From assembly GCF_035917335.1 (NCBI RefSeq), contig NZ_CP109067.1:5455001-5519000 (forward strand): a stretch of DNA of 64,000 nt, read 5' to 3'. The notes under the pieces were generated by a model. It did no database searches. It was not told the origin of the DNA and worked only from the letters and a program-made list of their open reading frames with translations. A program made the position numbers and the translations under genes. Positions 1 through 8,998 of the stretch are shown here, in pieces. This DNA comes from Micromonospora sp. NBC_01813. Its GTDB lineage: Bacteria > Actinomycetota > Actinomycetes > Mycobacteriales > Micromonosporaceae. Within the stretch, counting starts at the first letter, position 1. Each line of letters starts with the position of its first letter.

Positions 1-22
1 GTCAGCCCGCCGACCCGATGGG

Positions 23-1381
23 TCATCGACCGCCGCCCGCGCTCGCGACGGCGGCGACGGTCACCGCCTGGCCGAGATTCGCGACGTACATCGTTCCGTC
101 CGGCCGGGCCTGCCAGCGCCAGTGGGCGCCGGGCACGGGCCCCGACACCACGGCGGCCCAGTCGCCACATTCGGACGAGCAGAGCTCGACGAGCTGGCCG
201 GCCTCGCTTTCGTCCAGCGGTCCGCAGAGCACCATCAGGCCGGCCAGCCGGCGGCGGCGGGCCGCGTCGCGCAACACGACGCTGCCGGCCCGGGCCGGGG
301 CTGCGGCGCGGACAACCTCCCGCAGGTCCGCGATCCGTTCGACGCGATGTGCGCCCGCGGGCACCAGCCTCGGGTCCGGGACCGGGCCGACGGACACGAC
401 CGGAAGGTGCGGACGCTGCCTGGCCACCTCGAGCAGCAGCGCGGCCACCGCGTCGGCGGCCACCGCCGGATCGCCGGCCACGCTCAACACCCCGTCGAGC
501 CAGCTCAGGTCCGCGAAGAGGGTGCCGTCGGCGGTACCGCCGACCCTGACCAGCAGCGCCCGGTCGTCAGCCGGGTAGCTGACTGCCGGGTCGGTGGTCG
601 TAACGTCCCGATGCCAGTGTCCCCGGTGTTCACTGGTCCAGCCCACCGGTGGCCGGGCCGGCGAGCTCAGCCAGGCCCGTAGTCCGTCGGTGCCGGCCAG
701 CACCGCGTACACCTCGGTATTGGCCGCCGCCGCGGACCCGGTCAGCTCGCCGACACCTCGGCCGACGACGGCCGGCAGCACGGCGTCGGCGGTGAGTTCC
801 ACTGCGAGCTCACCGCGGCGGCGCAGCAGCGCCGCACGTCGGCGGCGCAGCGCCCGAGCCTGCCTGGCCTGGCCGACGGTACGGCGCACCCAGCCGCCCA
901 CCCGTCGGCGGGCGAGAAACAGCCCGGTGCCGGTCCCGATCACCACGCAGCCGATCAGCGACAGCACCAGTTTGATGTTCCAGTACGGCCGGCCGGGTGC
1001 CGCAACGCGGCCGGTGCGCACGTCGGGCCCCGCCGCGTCTTCGGGCAGCTGCAGCACCCAACCGGGTCGGGGCAGGTCGCTCGGCTGGGTCAACCCGAAT
1101 CCGTCCGGCTGCGGGCGGCTACGGTTCAACTCGAAGATCTCACCGGCCCGGCCGGGATCGCCCAGGGTGCGTTCGGCGATCGCCGGCAACGACTCGTCCC
1201 GGCTGGCGCCGGGCGGCACCACGTACACCTTGACCTCGACGGTTTCGGCGGCGCCGGCTGGTGCCGGCACCGTGCCGACGCCGATCAGTGCCATCAGTAC
1301 GACGAGAAGTGCCCGTAGTACGACGAGGAGTGCCCGCGGCGCGACGGCGAAGTCGCCACGCCCAGGCGCGATGACTGACAC
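23..1381 (-). CDS. LysM-like, membrane-anchored type VII secretion-associated protein
   Basis: About 452 residues. I chose the GTG at 1381 because a strong GGAAAGGAG lies 9 nt upstream; the frame stays open further upstream without a good ribosome site. A hydrophobic Ala/Leu-rich segment near residues 15-45 looks like a signal or first membrane anchor. It is followed by an extracytoplasmic LysM-like stretch (a PGASRDESLPAIAERTLGD segment and a FELNRS segment) and a second membrane segment with GCVVIGTGTGLFLA before an Arg-rich stop-transfer. The C-terminal half (about 280 residues) is a cytosolic domain of unknown fold. LysM-like bitopic proteins are known neighbours of actinobacterial T7SS loci, which fits the EccC and WXG100 genes alongside. 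The function is not known. It may be a docking or accessory subunit. It diverges from the small WXG-like gene across 144 bp that must hold both promoters. Confidence 0.6.
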   Translation of the reverse strand: MSVIAPGRGDFAVAPRALLVVLRALLVVLMALIGVGTVPAPAGAAETVEVKVYVVPPGASRDESLPAIAERTLGDPGRAGEIFELNRSRPQPDGFGLTQPSDLPRPGWVLQLPEDAAGPDVRTGRVAAPGRPYWNIKLVLSLIGCVVIGTGTGLFLARRRVGGWVRRTVGQARQARALRRRRAALLRRRGELAVELTADAVLPAVVGRGVGELTGSAAAANTEVYAVLAGTDGLRAWLSSPARPPVGWTSEHRGHWHRDVTTTDPAVSYPADDRALLVRVGGTADGTLFADLSWLDGVLSVAGDPAVAADAVAALLLEVARQRPHLPVVSVGPVPDPRLVPAGAHRVERIADLREVVRAAAPARAGSVVLRDAARRRRLAGLMVLCGPLDESEAGQLVELCSSECGDWAAVVSGPVPGAHWRWQARPDGTMYVANLGQAVTVAAVASAGGGR

Positions 1382-1525
1382 GACCAAATGCTCCTTTCCT
1401 GCTTCTTGCGGTCCGGTGGCCCGCACGGATGTGTTCCGGGTCACTGTCGACGGAGAGCTGAACCAGGTCCGGCCGGTGGGCCGTGTTGCGGCCGACATCC
1501 CGCGTCGGACAGATCGAAGGAACCC

Positions 1526-1819
1526 ATGTCGCAAATCACGGTGCCCGGTGACGAACTCGAAGAGGCATCGCAGGCCCTCGCCCGGATGCTGACCTTCGTC
1601 GAATCGGGTCGCGACAGCGACCGGTTCGGCGGCGACATCACCGAGATGTTCGGACCGGGCCGGGTCGCCGACGCCGCCCGAGGCTTCGACCGACGTTGGG
1701 ACGACGGACGGTTCCAGCTCACCCGCCAGACCAAGGACATCCGGGACTCGATCGACCAGATCCTGGAGGGGTTCGCCCGGGTAGACCAGGACTCGGCCAG
1801 CGCGCTGGACGCCCAGTGA
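1526..1819 (+). CDS. Small WXG100-superfamily-like protein
   Basis: 97 residues, starting at an ATG with AAGGA 6 nt upstream. The size, helical composition and a central W-D-D-G at residues 58-61 match the ESAT-6/WXG100 helical-hairpin superfamily, whose members are secreted as dimers by T7SS. The chain has no cysteine, is acidic at the C-terminus and ends without an obvious YxxxD/E signal. Its stop overlaps the GTG start of the next gene (GTGA), so the two are co-translated. Membership of the superfamily is inferred from architecture and context. It could be the partner of the WXG100 protein at 6967-7263, or a cytosolic chaperone of the locus. Confidence 0.55.
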   Translation: MSQITVPGDELEEASQALARMLTFVESGRDSDRFGGDITEMFGPGRVADAARGFDRRWDDGRFQLTRQTKDIRDSIDQILEGFARVDQDSASALDAQ

Positions 1820-2418
1820 CCGCCCCGCCGACTGCGGCCCGGTTCGTGCTGCGTACGCCCGAATCCTGGCGCTCCTACGATCTCACCGGCGCGGCCCTCG
1901 ACGCGGCTCACCAGGCAGACCGGGCCGGTGTCACCGACCCGGTGGAGCTCGAACGGCTCGACGACGCCCACCGCCAGATCGCCGAACTGCTGAGATCGTT
2001 CGTCCGGCAGGGTGCCCTCTGCGCGGCCGGCAGCGTGGAACCCTTCGAGGACGGCCTGCTGATGACCTTCCTCGCGGTGTTCGGGCTCGCCCTTCCCGCC
2101 CGGGCCGACAACAGCGTCGGTGCGCTGGCCGCCGCCCTGGGTCCGGCCGGCAGCCCTCGACAGGTGTCCGTCGTGGAAATCCCGGACACCGGGTCCGCGG
2201 TCCGGGTGGTCGGCACCGAGCGGGTGGCGCTCGTCGACGGCGGCACCGTGGACATGCTCGCCATGAACACGGTCATCGCGGTCCCCGACACGCCTGAACA
2301 GCAGCTGCTCGTCAGCGCGATGAGCCCGAACCTGCCGCACGCCGCACAGCTCTACGAACTCTTCGACGCCATCACCGCGACGTTCCGCTTCGTACCAGCG
2401 GCTCCCGCCCGGCCCTGA
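1816..2418 (+). CDS. T7SS-linked protein of unknown function, possibly Mog1/PsbP-like
   Basis: 200 residues from a GTG overlapping the previous stop by 4 nt. It begins with an RFVLRTPESWRSYDL segment, has a helical middle and ends with alternating strands (VVEIPDTGSAVRVV, then LLVSAMSPNLP and FDAITATFRF). A strand-rich half ending in a short helix and a final aromatic strand recalls Mog1/PsbP/DUF1795-like folds found in actinobacterial T7SS neighbours; that comparison is my inference from pattern, not a database match. There is no signal peptide or membrane segment. It is co-transcribed with the WXG-like gene and converges on eccC with a strong hairpin between them. Confidence 0.5.
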   Translation: MTAPPTAARFVLRTPESWRSYDLTGAALDAAHQADRAGVTDPVELERLDDAHRQIAELLRSFVRQGALCAAGSVEPFEDGLLMTFLAVFGLALPARADNSVGALAAALGPAGSPRQVSVVEIPDTGSAVRVVGTERVALVDGGTVDMLAMNTVIAVPDTPEQQLLVSAMSPNLPHAAQLYELFDAITATFRFVPAAPARP

Positions 2419-2423
2419 CCACC

Positions 2424-2468
2424 TGGCGGTGGCCCGACGACGCGAAACCGGCCGTCGGGCCACCGCCA
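2424..2468. terminator. Bidirectional hairpin terminator between convergent genes
   Basis: A perfect 16-bp inverted repeat (arms 2424-2439 and 2453-2468) with a 13-nt loop fills the 59-bp gap between the plus-strand unit ending at 2418 and eccC ending at 2478. There is no T-tract, which is usual for actinobacterial terminators. Confidence 0.8.
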
Positions 2469-2477
2469 CGGCTACGG

Positions 2478-5400
2478 TCACACCGTCCGGGGCACCTGGA
2501 CGGCGGACAGCGAACCGTCGCCCAGATGCAGATAACCCCGACCGGGTTGCGGCGGACGCCCGACGATGCCTCGCGGCAGCCGGACCCCGATCACCTCGCC
2601 GTCGGTGACCGACTGCGGAGAGAGCAGCATCCCGGCCCGGTTGCGCTTCGCCTGGGTCAGCCAGTTCGCCAGGCTCAGCGTCAGTCCTTCCGCGTTTCCG
2701 GCGATCACCAGCCCCCACCCGTCGCCGGCCGCGCCCCGGGCCAGCATCAGCAACTCGTTGTCGATCTCCGACTGGACCATCAACTCGGCGTCGTCGATCA
2801 ACACCGCACCGGTCTTCTCGGTGATCGAACCCAGCAGGTCGGCGAAGGCCCCCCGGCGGATCGCGGCGTCGGCGACCACCCCGACCACGCCGGGACAGCC
2901 GGCCAGTTCCCGCAGCGGCGACCGGCGGGGAGCCAGCACCAGCAGACCGGTCCCCCCGTCGAGCAACGAACGGGCGACGGTCAGCAAAGCGGTACTGCGG
3001 CCGGAACGCGGCGGGCCACCGATCAGGAAGGTCGGGTTGTCACCCAGATCCGGTCCCACCCCGGCCAGGTCGTCCCCGCCGACGCCGACCAGCGCCCACA
3101 GCGCGGGCCGCCCCGGCGTCCGCAACGCCACCGCCTCCTCGAAGGTCAACTGCTCCGGCAACACCCCGAACTGCTTCGGCGACTGGCCGGGCGGCAGGTC
3201 GGCGTCGCGGGCCGCGAGGTCCGCCGCGAGCGCCCCGATCGCCCCGGCCTGCCCGGCACCGGAAAGATCCGCCGCCAGTACGGCCACCTGGGCCTCGGCC
3301 GCGTCGGCCACCCGGACCGCCCGTCCCGGCTGCTGATCCGGTGGCACGGCCTTGCGGCCCAGCCCCACCATCGAATAGTCGGCCCGGTCGTTGAGCCGCA
3401 GCACCAACTTGTCCTCGGTGGCGCTGCCGTACCGGCCGGCACCGAGGGTCTTGTCGCCCGCCAGCACCAGGTGGATCCCGGCTGCCGCGCCATCGCGGAG
3501 CACCCGGATCAGCCGGTCCAGGTAGCGCCCGTTGTCGAAGGTGGCGAACTCCCGCTCGTACACCTCGAACCGGTCCAGCAGCACCACCAGGTGCGGCGGA
3601 CGCCGGTCGGCCGGCAGCCCACCGCGCAGCTCCGCCAGGTCCGCGGCGCCGTGCTCGCCGAGCAGCCCCTGCCGCCGGGTCAGTTCGCCGCCGAGCCAGT
3701 CCAACATGCGATCCAGCCGCTCGGTCTGCAGCCGGTCGACCACCGCGCCGGTGTGCCGCAGCCCGGTGAGCGGCAACAGCGCACCGTTTCCGCAGTCGAT
3801 GCCGTACAGGTGCAGGTCGGCGGCCCGGTGGGCACCGGCCAGCGCCGCCGCCAAGGTACGCAGCGTCTGCGACCGGCCGCTGCGGCTGGACCCGATCACG
3901 TACAGGTGCCCGGCCCGGTCGACGTCGAAGACCAGCGGCTCGCGGCTCTGCGACGCCGGCAGGTCCACCACGCCGTACCCGACCGGGCCCAGGTCGCCGG
4001 GTCTGGTCGGACCCGGCAGCGCCGGCAACTCGGCCAGCCGCACCGTGTCGGCCAGCGGGGGCAGCCACGGACTGGGCTGGGCCGGGATCCCGGCGTCCCG
4101 GGCGGCCGCCGAGATCGCCCGGACCAGCACCCGCAGGTCGGTCTCCACCTCCGGCCCGCCGGCGGCCCCGACCGGTCGGGCCGGTCCGGCAGGTGGGTCA
4201 CCGAGCTCGAAGAAGGGCACCTCGACGGCGTGCACCGAGCCCCGCTGCGCGGCACCACCGGCCGCCGGCCGCTTCCCGCCGATCCGGCCGGCCTGGAACG
4301 GCAGCAGCGCGGCGAAGCCGAGCCGGGCGAAGGCCCGACCAGGCGTACGCGGAGAAAGCTCCCCGGCGTCCGGCGCGTCGATGATGTCCCGGCTCTCGGC
4401 CGGGTCGGTGGTCCGCAACGCGATCCGCAGGTTGGTGTTGGCCCGGATGTCCGGGGTCACCGCGCCGGACGGACGCTGGGTGGCCAGGACCAGGTGGATG
4501 CCGAGCGACCGCCCCCGCTGCGCGATGTTGACCAGACCCGCCACGAAATCCGGCAGCTCCCGGACCATCGACGCGAACTCGTCGATGACGAGCACCAGCC
4601 GGGGCAGCGCCGGCATCATCGGATCCCGGGCCCGCTTCTCGTGGTAGGCCACGATGTCCGCGGCACCCCGGGCGGCGAGCAGGTGTTCGCGGCGACGCAG
4701 CTCCGCGCCGAGCGAGGTGAGGGCCCGCTCCACAAGGTGGGTGTCCAGGTCGGTCACCATCCCGACGGTGTGCGGCAGCTCGGCGCATTCGGCGAACGCG
4801 CTGCCGCCCTTGTAGTCCAGCAGCACGAACGTCATCTCGTCCGGCCGGTTCGCGACCGCGAGCGTCGCGACCAGGGTCTGCAGCAGCTCGGACTTGCCGG
4901 CGCCGGTGGTCCCGGCGATCAGCGCGTGCGGCCCGTCGCGGACCAGGTCGACGGCGAACTCACCGTCCAGGCCGATCCCGAGGACGGCCGTGGTCGACCG
5001 GGGTCGCAGCAGCCACCGGGCAGCGATCTCCGGTGGCGTCGGCGGTTCCAGGGCGAGCACGTCGAGCAGGCGGGCCGATGCCGGCAGCACGGCGTCCTCG
5101 GCGTCGCCGGTGGCCCGCAGCGCGGCCGTCCCCCGCGCCACCGGCTCGTACCAGCCGGGTCGCGGCTCGTCGGCGCGGATGTCGGTGAGCTGCGGCCCGG
5201 AGCCGGATCGCACGGTCACCGCGGTTCCGGCGGTGTGCACCACCGCCTGGCACTCCTCGGGCAGCAGCCGCTCCTCCGGCTCCACGCACAGCACCCGTAC
5301 GCCGACCGCCGGTCCTTCCCGCAGCAGCTGGATCACCCCGGGCAGCGAACGCAGCCGGCGGGCGCCGTCGAGGACGACGAGAATCTCCGGCTGGTCCGGG

Positions 5401-6890
5401 TCGGCCCGTCGGGACTCGGCCGCCGCCACCCGGGCGGTGACCTCCCGGATCAGCTCCACCACCCGGACCGACACCGACTCGGCGGTGGTGCCGATGAACA
5501 GATAGCCGGTGCCGCCGTCCGGCTTGACGTGCGGCAGCCAGCGCAACCAGCCCCAGCGCTCCTCGGCGGACCGGTCGGTCAGTACGCAGATCCTCAGGTC
5601 ACGAGGGCTGTGCAGGACGGCGGCCTGGATGGTAAGCCAGCTGGCTTGGCGGGCTGCGGCCGGGCCCGCGAGCCCGACCACGCCGAAGGTACGTAGCGAC
5701 ACCGGCACCGGTACGTCGTCCAGCAGCGGCAGGGTGGTCCGCCGGTGCTCGTCCAACGCCGGGTCGAGCACCTGGACCGCCGACGGGACCGAGGCGGTGC
5801 CGACCCGCAGGTCCAGGAAGTCCGGGTCGTGGCGCCGCCGTTCCCAGAGCCGGTCGGTCGGCTGCACCGCGATCCGAGCCAACGTGGCCGGGTCGGGGTA
5901 GCCGTACCGGCGCTGCCGTTGCTCCTGCAGCACGGCGGCGTCGGCGTCGGCGCGAACCCGGGCCAGTTTCTCCTGGTATTCGCGCATCTGCTCGGCGAAC
6001 GACACCCGATTGCGCTTGCGACTGCCGAGCAGGGTGAGCAGGGCCGCCACCGGGGACAGGAAGGCCAGGAAGACGAAGCTCCACCGGCCGGTGATCAGAA
6101 TGCCGGCTAGTGCGGCACCGACCGGGGTGAGCAGCAGGGTGGCCAGCGGAATCGGGTTGCGGTCCGGCCGGCGCGGCTCGGTCGGCAGCTGGAACCGGCC
6201 GCCCTCGGCCGCTGGAACGAAGCGCGGCGGTCGGTTGAACTCCCAGGTGAGGTCCTCGGTCGACCGGCTCAACGGGGCCCGCGTCGGGATCTCGGCGACC
6301 ATTTCCAGCAGGTTGGCGCCGACCGCCAACTGTGCGCCTTCCGGCCACTCGACGTCGTTGTCGGCACCGTCGCCGTCGCCGTCGGTCGGCGTCTCGTCCG
6401 CGCCGTCCGCCGGGCGGTCCAGCAGGAACACCCGGTGGTCGGCCCGGACCAGCAGGTTCATCGCGACCGGCGGCGCCGGTGGGTCGAGCCGGACCCGCGC
6501 CGTGGGCGCGCTGCCGATCTGGTACTGGCCGGGCGTCAACTGGTAGGCGAGGCCGGCACCCGGCCCGCCGACGAGACGCAGCTCGACGGTGCCGGCCGGC
6601 GTCGCCGGCGCTGGGGTGGGCCGGCCGAGTCCCAGCTCGCCGCCGTCTTCGACGCCGGCGGCGGCGAGCGTGGCAGCGGGATCGACCGGCCGTCCCCGCA
6701 CGTACAGACTGCGGTCGGGTGCCCCGCTGCCGTACCTGGGGTCGGGTGCCCCGCTGCCGTACCCGGTTCCGTGGCCGAGCTCACCGATCCGCTCGGTGAG
6801 CTCGGCCACGGTGGCGACCGGCTCGGCCTCGACCATGAGCCGCAGCGGCGCCGGCCGTTCGGCCACCGCCACACTGACGTTGAAACGCAC
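2478..6890 (-). CDS. eccC: Type VII secretion FtsK/SpoIIIE-family ATPase (EccC/EssC type)
   Basis: About 1470 residues from a GTG with a GAGG ribosome site 8 nt upstream. The N-terminal ~90 residues look ubiquitin-like (LYVRGRPVDPAATL stretch). Next comes a degenerate FHA-like segment (residues ~110-230), two membrane helices (~247-292), and three FtsK/SpoIIIE cassettes. Cassette 1 has a canonical Walker A, GTTGAGKS, near residue 660 and a Walker B ending LVIDEFA. Cassettes 2 (GSSRSGRS, ~998) and 3 (GPPRSGRS, ~1289) have Arg in place of the Walker lysine, so they are probably binding or regulatory modules, as in known EccC proteins. It powers export of WXG100 substrates through the inner membrane. 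The N-terminal FHA-like region resembles EssC more than mycobacterial EccC. No eccB, eccD, eccE or mycosin gene lies in the window. Confidence 0.9.
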   Translation of the reverse strand: MRFNVSVAVAERPAPLRLMVEAEPVATVAELTERIGELGHGTGYGSGAPDPRYGSGAPDRSLYVRGRPVDPAATLAAAGVEDGGELGLGRPTPAPATPAGTVELRLVGGPGAGLAYQLTPGQYQIGSAPTARVRLDPPAPPVAMNLLVRADHRVFLLDRPADGADETPTDGDGDGADNDVEWPEGAQLAVGANLLEMVAEIPTRAPLSRSTEDLTWEFNRPPRFVPAAEGGRFQLPTEPRRPDRNPIPLATLLLTPVGAALAGILITGRWSFVFLAFLSPVAALLTLLGSRKRNRVSFAEQMREYQEKLARVRADADAAVLQEQRQRRYGYPDPATLARIAVQPTDRLWERRRHDPDFLDLRVGTASVPSAVQVLDPALDEHRRTTLPLLDDVPVPVSLRTFGVVGLAGPAAARQASWLTIQAAVLHSPRDLRICVLTDRSAEERWGWLRWLPHVKPDGGTGYLFIGTTAESVSVRVVELIREVTARVAAAESRRADPDQPEILVVLDGARRLRSLPGVIQLLREGPAVGVRVLCVEPEERLLPEECQAVVHTAGTAVTVRSGSGPQLTDIRADEPRPGWYEPVARGTAALRATGDAEDAVLPASARLLDVLALEPPTPPEIAARWLLRPRSTTAVLGIGLDGEFAVDLVRDGPHALIAGTTGAGKSELLQTLVATLAVANRPDEMTFVLLDYKGGSAFAECAELPHTVGMVTDLDTHLVERALTSLGAELRRREHLLAARGAADIVAYHEKRARDPMMPALPRLVLVIDEFASMVRELPDFVAGLVNIAQRGRSLGIHLVLATQRPSGAVTPDIRANTNLRIALRTTDPAESRDIIDAPDAGELSPRTPGRAFARLGFAALLPFQAGRIGGKRPAAGGAAQRGSVHAVEVPFFELGDPPAGPARPVGAAGGPEVETDLRVLVRAISAAARDAGIPAQPSPWLPPLADTVRLAELPALPGPTRPGDLGPVGYGVVDLPASQSREPLVFDVDRAGHLYVIGSSRSGRSQTLRTLAAALAGAHRAADLHLYGIDCGNGALLPLTGLRHTGAVVDRLQTERLDRMLDWLGGELTRRQGLLGEHGAADLAELRGGLPADRRPPHLVVLLDRFEVYEREFATFDNGRYLDRLIRVLRDGAAAGIHLVLAGDKTLGAGRYGSATEDKLVLRLNDRADYSMVGLGRKAVPPDQQPGRAVRVADAAEAQVAVLAADLSGAGQAGAIGALAADLAARDADLPPGQSPKQFGVLPEQLTFEEAVALRTPGRPALWALVGVGGDDLAGVGPDLGDNPTFLIGGPPRSGRSTALLTVARSLLDGGTGLLVLAPRRSPLRELAGCPGVVGVVADAAIRRGAFADLLGSITEKTGAVLIDDAELMVQSEIDNELLMLARGAAGDGWGLVIAGNAEGLTLSLANWLTQAKRNRAGMLLSPQSVTDGEVIGVRLPRGIVGRPPQPGRGYLHLGDGSLSAVQVPRTV
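6713..6763. repeat. Tandem 27-bp repeat inside eccC
   Basis: A 24-nt sequence at 6713-6736 recurs exactly at 6740-6763 (period 27 bp). It duplicates a nine-residue YGSGAPDP(R)-type unit in the N-terminal ubiquitin-like region of the ATPase without breaking frame. Confidence 0.8.
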
Positions 6891-6966
6891 GCTGCTGTCC
6901 TCTGTGCTCGATCCGGGCCGGGTGGGTGTTCGGCGACGCGGCGCAGCCCCGTCGCCTGGGCGCGGG

Positions 6967-7263
6967 TCAGCCGGGCAGCGAAGCGCCCAGCTGGTCGTCG
7001 GCCGAGGTGAACGCCTCACCGACCGCGCGCACGTACCGGCTGATCCCTTCCAGGCCCTGGTTGACCTGCTCGAAGCCGCGACCGAACTCCTCGAAGAAGG
7101 GCTGGAACCGCTGCTGGGCCGCGGGGGTGGAGTAGCCGTTGGCCAGCAGGGTCTGCACCTTGTTGCGGACGTCAGTCAGCTTGTCCTGCAGCTGGGTGAA
7201 GTCGTTGAGCAGTGCCGCCGAGGTCTGCTCGGTCTCGTCGGAGTTGACGGAGAAGGTGGGCAT
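6967..7263 (-). CDS. WXG100-family type VII secretion substrate
   Basis: 98 residues, the standard ESAT-6-like length, from an ATG preceded by AAGGAGCGACC. It is predicted as two helices joined by a turn at A-N-G-Y-S-T-P (residues 41-47), where the family normally has W-x-G. The Trp is replaced but the Gly is kept. The C-terminal helix carries FEEFGRGFEQVNQGLEGISRY, and a Y-x-x-x-V/G pattern could serve as secretion signal. It lies 76 bp upstream of eccC in the same direction, the usual arrangement for an Esx substrate encoded with its ATPase. Confidence 0.8.
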   Translation of the reverse strand: MPTFSVNSDETEQTSAALLNDFTQLQDKLTDVRNKVQTLLANGYSTPAAQQRFQPFFEEFGRGFEQVNQGLEGISRYVRAVGEAFTSADDQLGASLPG

Positions 7264-7319
7264 GGTCGCTCCTTGCGTCGTTGCTTGCCGAAGGCGCCGG
7301 TCGGCACCCCCGGTGCCGG

Positions 7320-8852
7320 TCAGGACCGGCGCTTGGTGATTCGGTCGAGGAACGCCCGACCGGTGTCGCCACGGGCCGCGCCGACCGCCGCGTCGACGAT
7401 CGCCCCGGCACCGAGACCGGCACCCAGGCCTGCGGCGGCCTCGACGTCGTCGAGGTCGACAGATCCGCGCTCGCCCAGCGACGGCACGATCTCGACGTCG
7501 CCGGCGTCGGTACGGCCGTCGCGAACGTTGCGTGCCTGTTCGGCGTCGAGCTCCGCCTGCTCCTGCGCCAGTTCCTCGGCGGTCAGCCCGTCGGGGTCGA
7601 CGGGGTCCTCGGCGACGGCATCGGTCTGTTCGTCGATGGTCAGCTGGGTGCCGTCGTTGACCCCACGGCCGATGCGTTCCCGGGCGTCCTCCCTGATGGA
7701 GTCGAGGTCACGCTCGGCATCGAACGGGACCTGTTCGCGCTCGGCCTGCGGGCGGCCGAGATTCTCCGACTCGATCCGGTCCCGGTTTCGGTCGGAGCGG
7801 AACTGGAAACCGCCGGAGACGACGCCGGTGACCAGCCCGATGCCGATGATGCTGCCCGGGTCCAGTTCGTCGCCGTTGAGTCCTTTCTCGATCACACCGA
7901 GGCCGATGCTGGCACCGGACTCCCGCAAGCCGATGAGAACGGCATGGTCACGCGGCACCGCCGCCACCGCCTCACGCATGTCGACGATCCGGTCGGTGAT
8001 GGTGCCCGGCCGCACCGAGGTGAACGGCACGTCGACGTTGCGGACCACGTTCGCCCCGCCGCGCAGCACGTTCCCGCCCGGGACCAGGGAAATCAGGTCG
8101 ACCAGAAAGGTGCCCGGTTTGAACCGGTCGGTGGCGACCGCGCCAGCGGTCTTGAGCGCCAGGGAGAGCCCGGCCAGCGCCAGGCCCAGGACCGGCATGA
8201 CGATCGTGATCACGCCGATGACGATGTCGATGATGATCGAGATGATCGGGTGGTCGGCGAAGAAGTCGCCGACCTTCTGGAAGAAGTCGCGCTCCGGGAT
8301 CGCCTGCCGGGCCGCCAGGTCGAGCCGGTCGACGGCCACCTCGATCGCCACCGTCAGCAACCGCACGATCTGCAGTGCCAGCAGTCGGCCACCGGCCAGC
8401 TGCGCCCGAGCCTGCAGGATCTCGTCTTCAGCGGTGGTCCGGGCGATCCGGTCGGCGTCGCTCGCCGCCACGTCGGACAGTTCTGGCAACGGGAGAGCTG
8501 CCATGACGGCCGCCGGGCCGATGCCGCGCATCACGTCGTCCAGCTGGCGCTGGCACTCGCGCAGCTCGGCCGCGTAGTCGCGGAACGCCTCCTCGGCCTC
8601 GGTGAACGAGTTCGCGGTCAGCTCCAGCTTGCCGGGCAGCGACCCGAGCGCCTTACGCAGTGCGTCCATCGCCTTGCCCTGGCCCTGCAACTCGACCGCG
8701 CCACCGGAGCCGAGTGCGACCAGGGCGATCCGCACGCTGTCGGCCACCTCGCCGTGCAGGTCGGCGGCGACGACGATCCGGTCCGGGTCACCGGGCGTCG
8801 GGTCGTCTTCGAACCCGAGCGCGGAGAACCCGGAGGTGAACTCCCTCACCAT
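7320..8852 (-). CDS. Large helical putative T7SS substrate or effector
   Basis: About 510 residues if started at the ATG at 8852; an in-frame TTG at 8870 is an alternative, and neither has a strong ribosome site. Residues 1-190 are helical and heptad-like (LHGEVADSVRIALVAL, then FTEAEEAFRDYAAELRECQRQLDDVM), resembling the LXG/PPE-like N-terminal domains of T7SS cargo. A hydrophobic hairpin (ADHPIISIIIDIVIGVITIV, then LGLALAGLSLALKTAGAVA) follows, then a soluble region and a very acidic, Asp/Glu-rich C-terminal third. There is no signal peptide and no toxin catalytic motif I can recognise. It ends 56 bp upstream of the WXG100 gene, same strand, so is likely co-transcribed with it and eccC. A membrane-inserting cargo is plausible but inferred. 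Confidence 0.5.
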   Translation of the reverse strand: MVREFTSGFSALGFEDDPTPGDPDRIVVAADLHGEVADSVRIALVALGSGGAVELQGQGKAMDALRKALGSLPGKLELTANSFTEAEEAFRDYAAELRECQRQLDDVMRGIGPAAVMAALPLPELSDVAASDADRIARTTAEDEILQARAQLAGGRLLALQIVRLLTVAIEVAVDRLDLAARQAIPERDFFQKVGDFFADHPIISIIIDIVIGVITIVMPVLGLALAGLSLALKTAGAVATDRFKPGTFLVDLISLVPGGNVLRGGANVVRNVDVPFTSVRPGTITDRIVDMREAVAAVPRDHAVLIGLRESGASIGLGVIEKGLNGDELDPGSIIGIGLVTGVVSGGFQFRSDRNRDRIESENLGRPQAEREQVPFDAERDLDSIREDARERIGRGVNDGTQLTIDEQTDAVAEDPVDPDGLTAEELAQEQAELDAEQARNVRDGRTDAGDVEIVPSLGERGSVDLDDVEAAAGLGAGLGAGAIVDAAVGAARGDTGRAFLDRITKRRS

Positions 8853-8998
8853 GGCGGCATCACCCGCCAAGTGAAAGCTCAGGCGATCAACGACGGCTTG
8901 ACACGACGATGACGACGCGCGACGACGTCACCGGCGCGACCCGTGTCCCGTCCGTCAGAACACATCGACGGGCCCGCGCGCACAGGGATCGAGGCGAC

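Noticed and set aside
2526-5696. Long plus-strand open frame opposite eccC
   Set aside because: It mirrors the third-position GC bias of eccC and has no recognisable domain or ribosome site.
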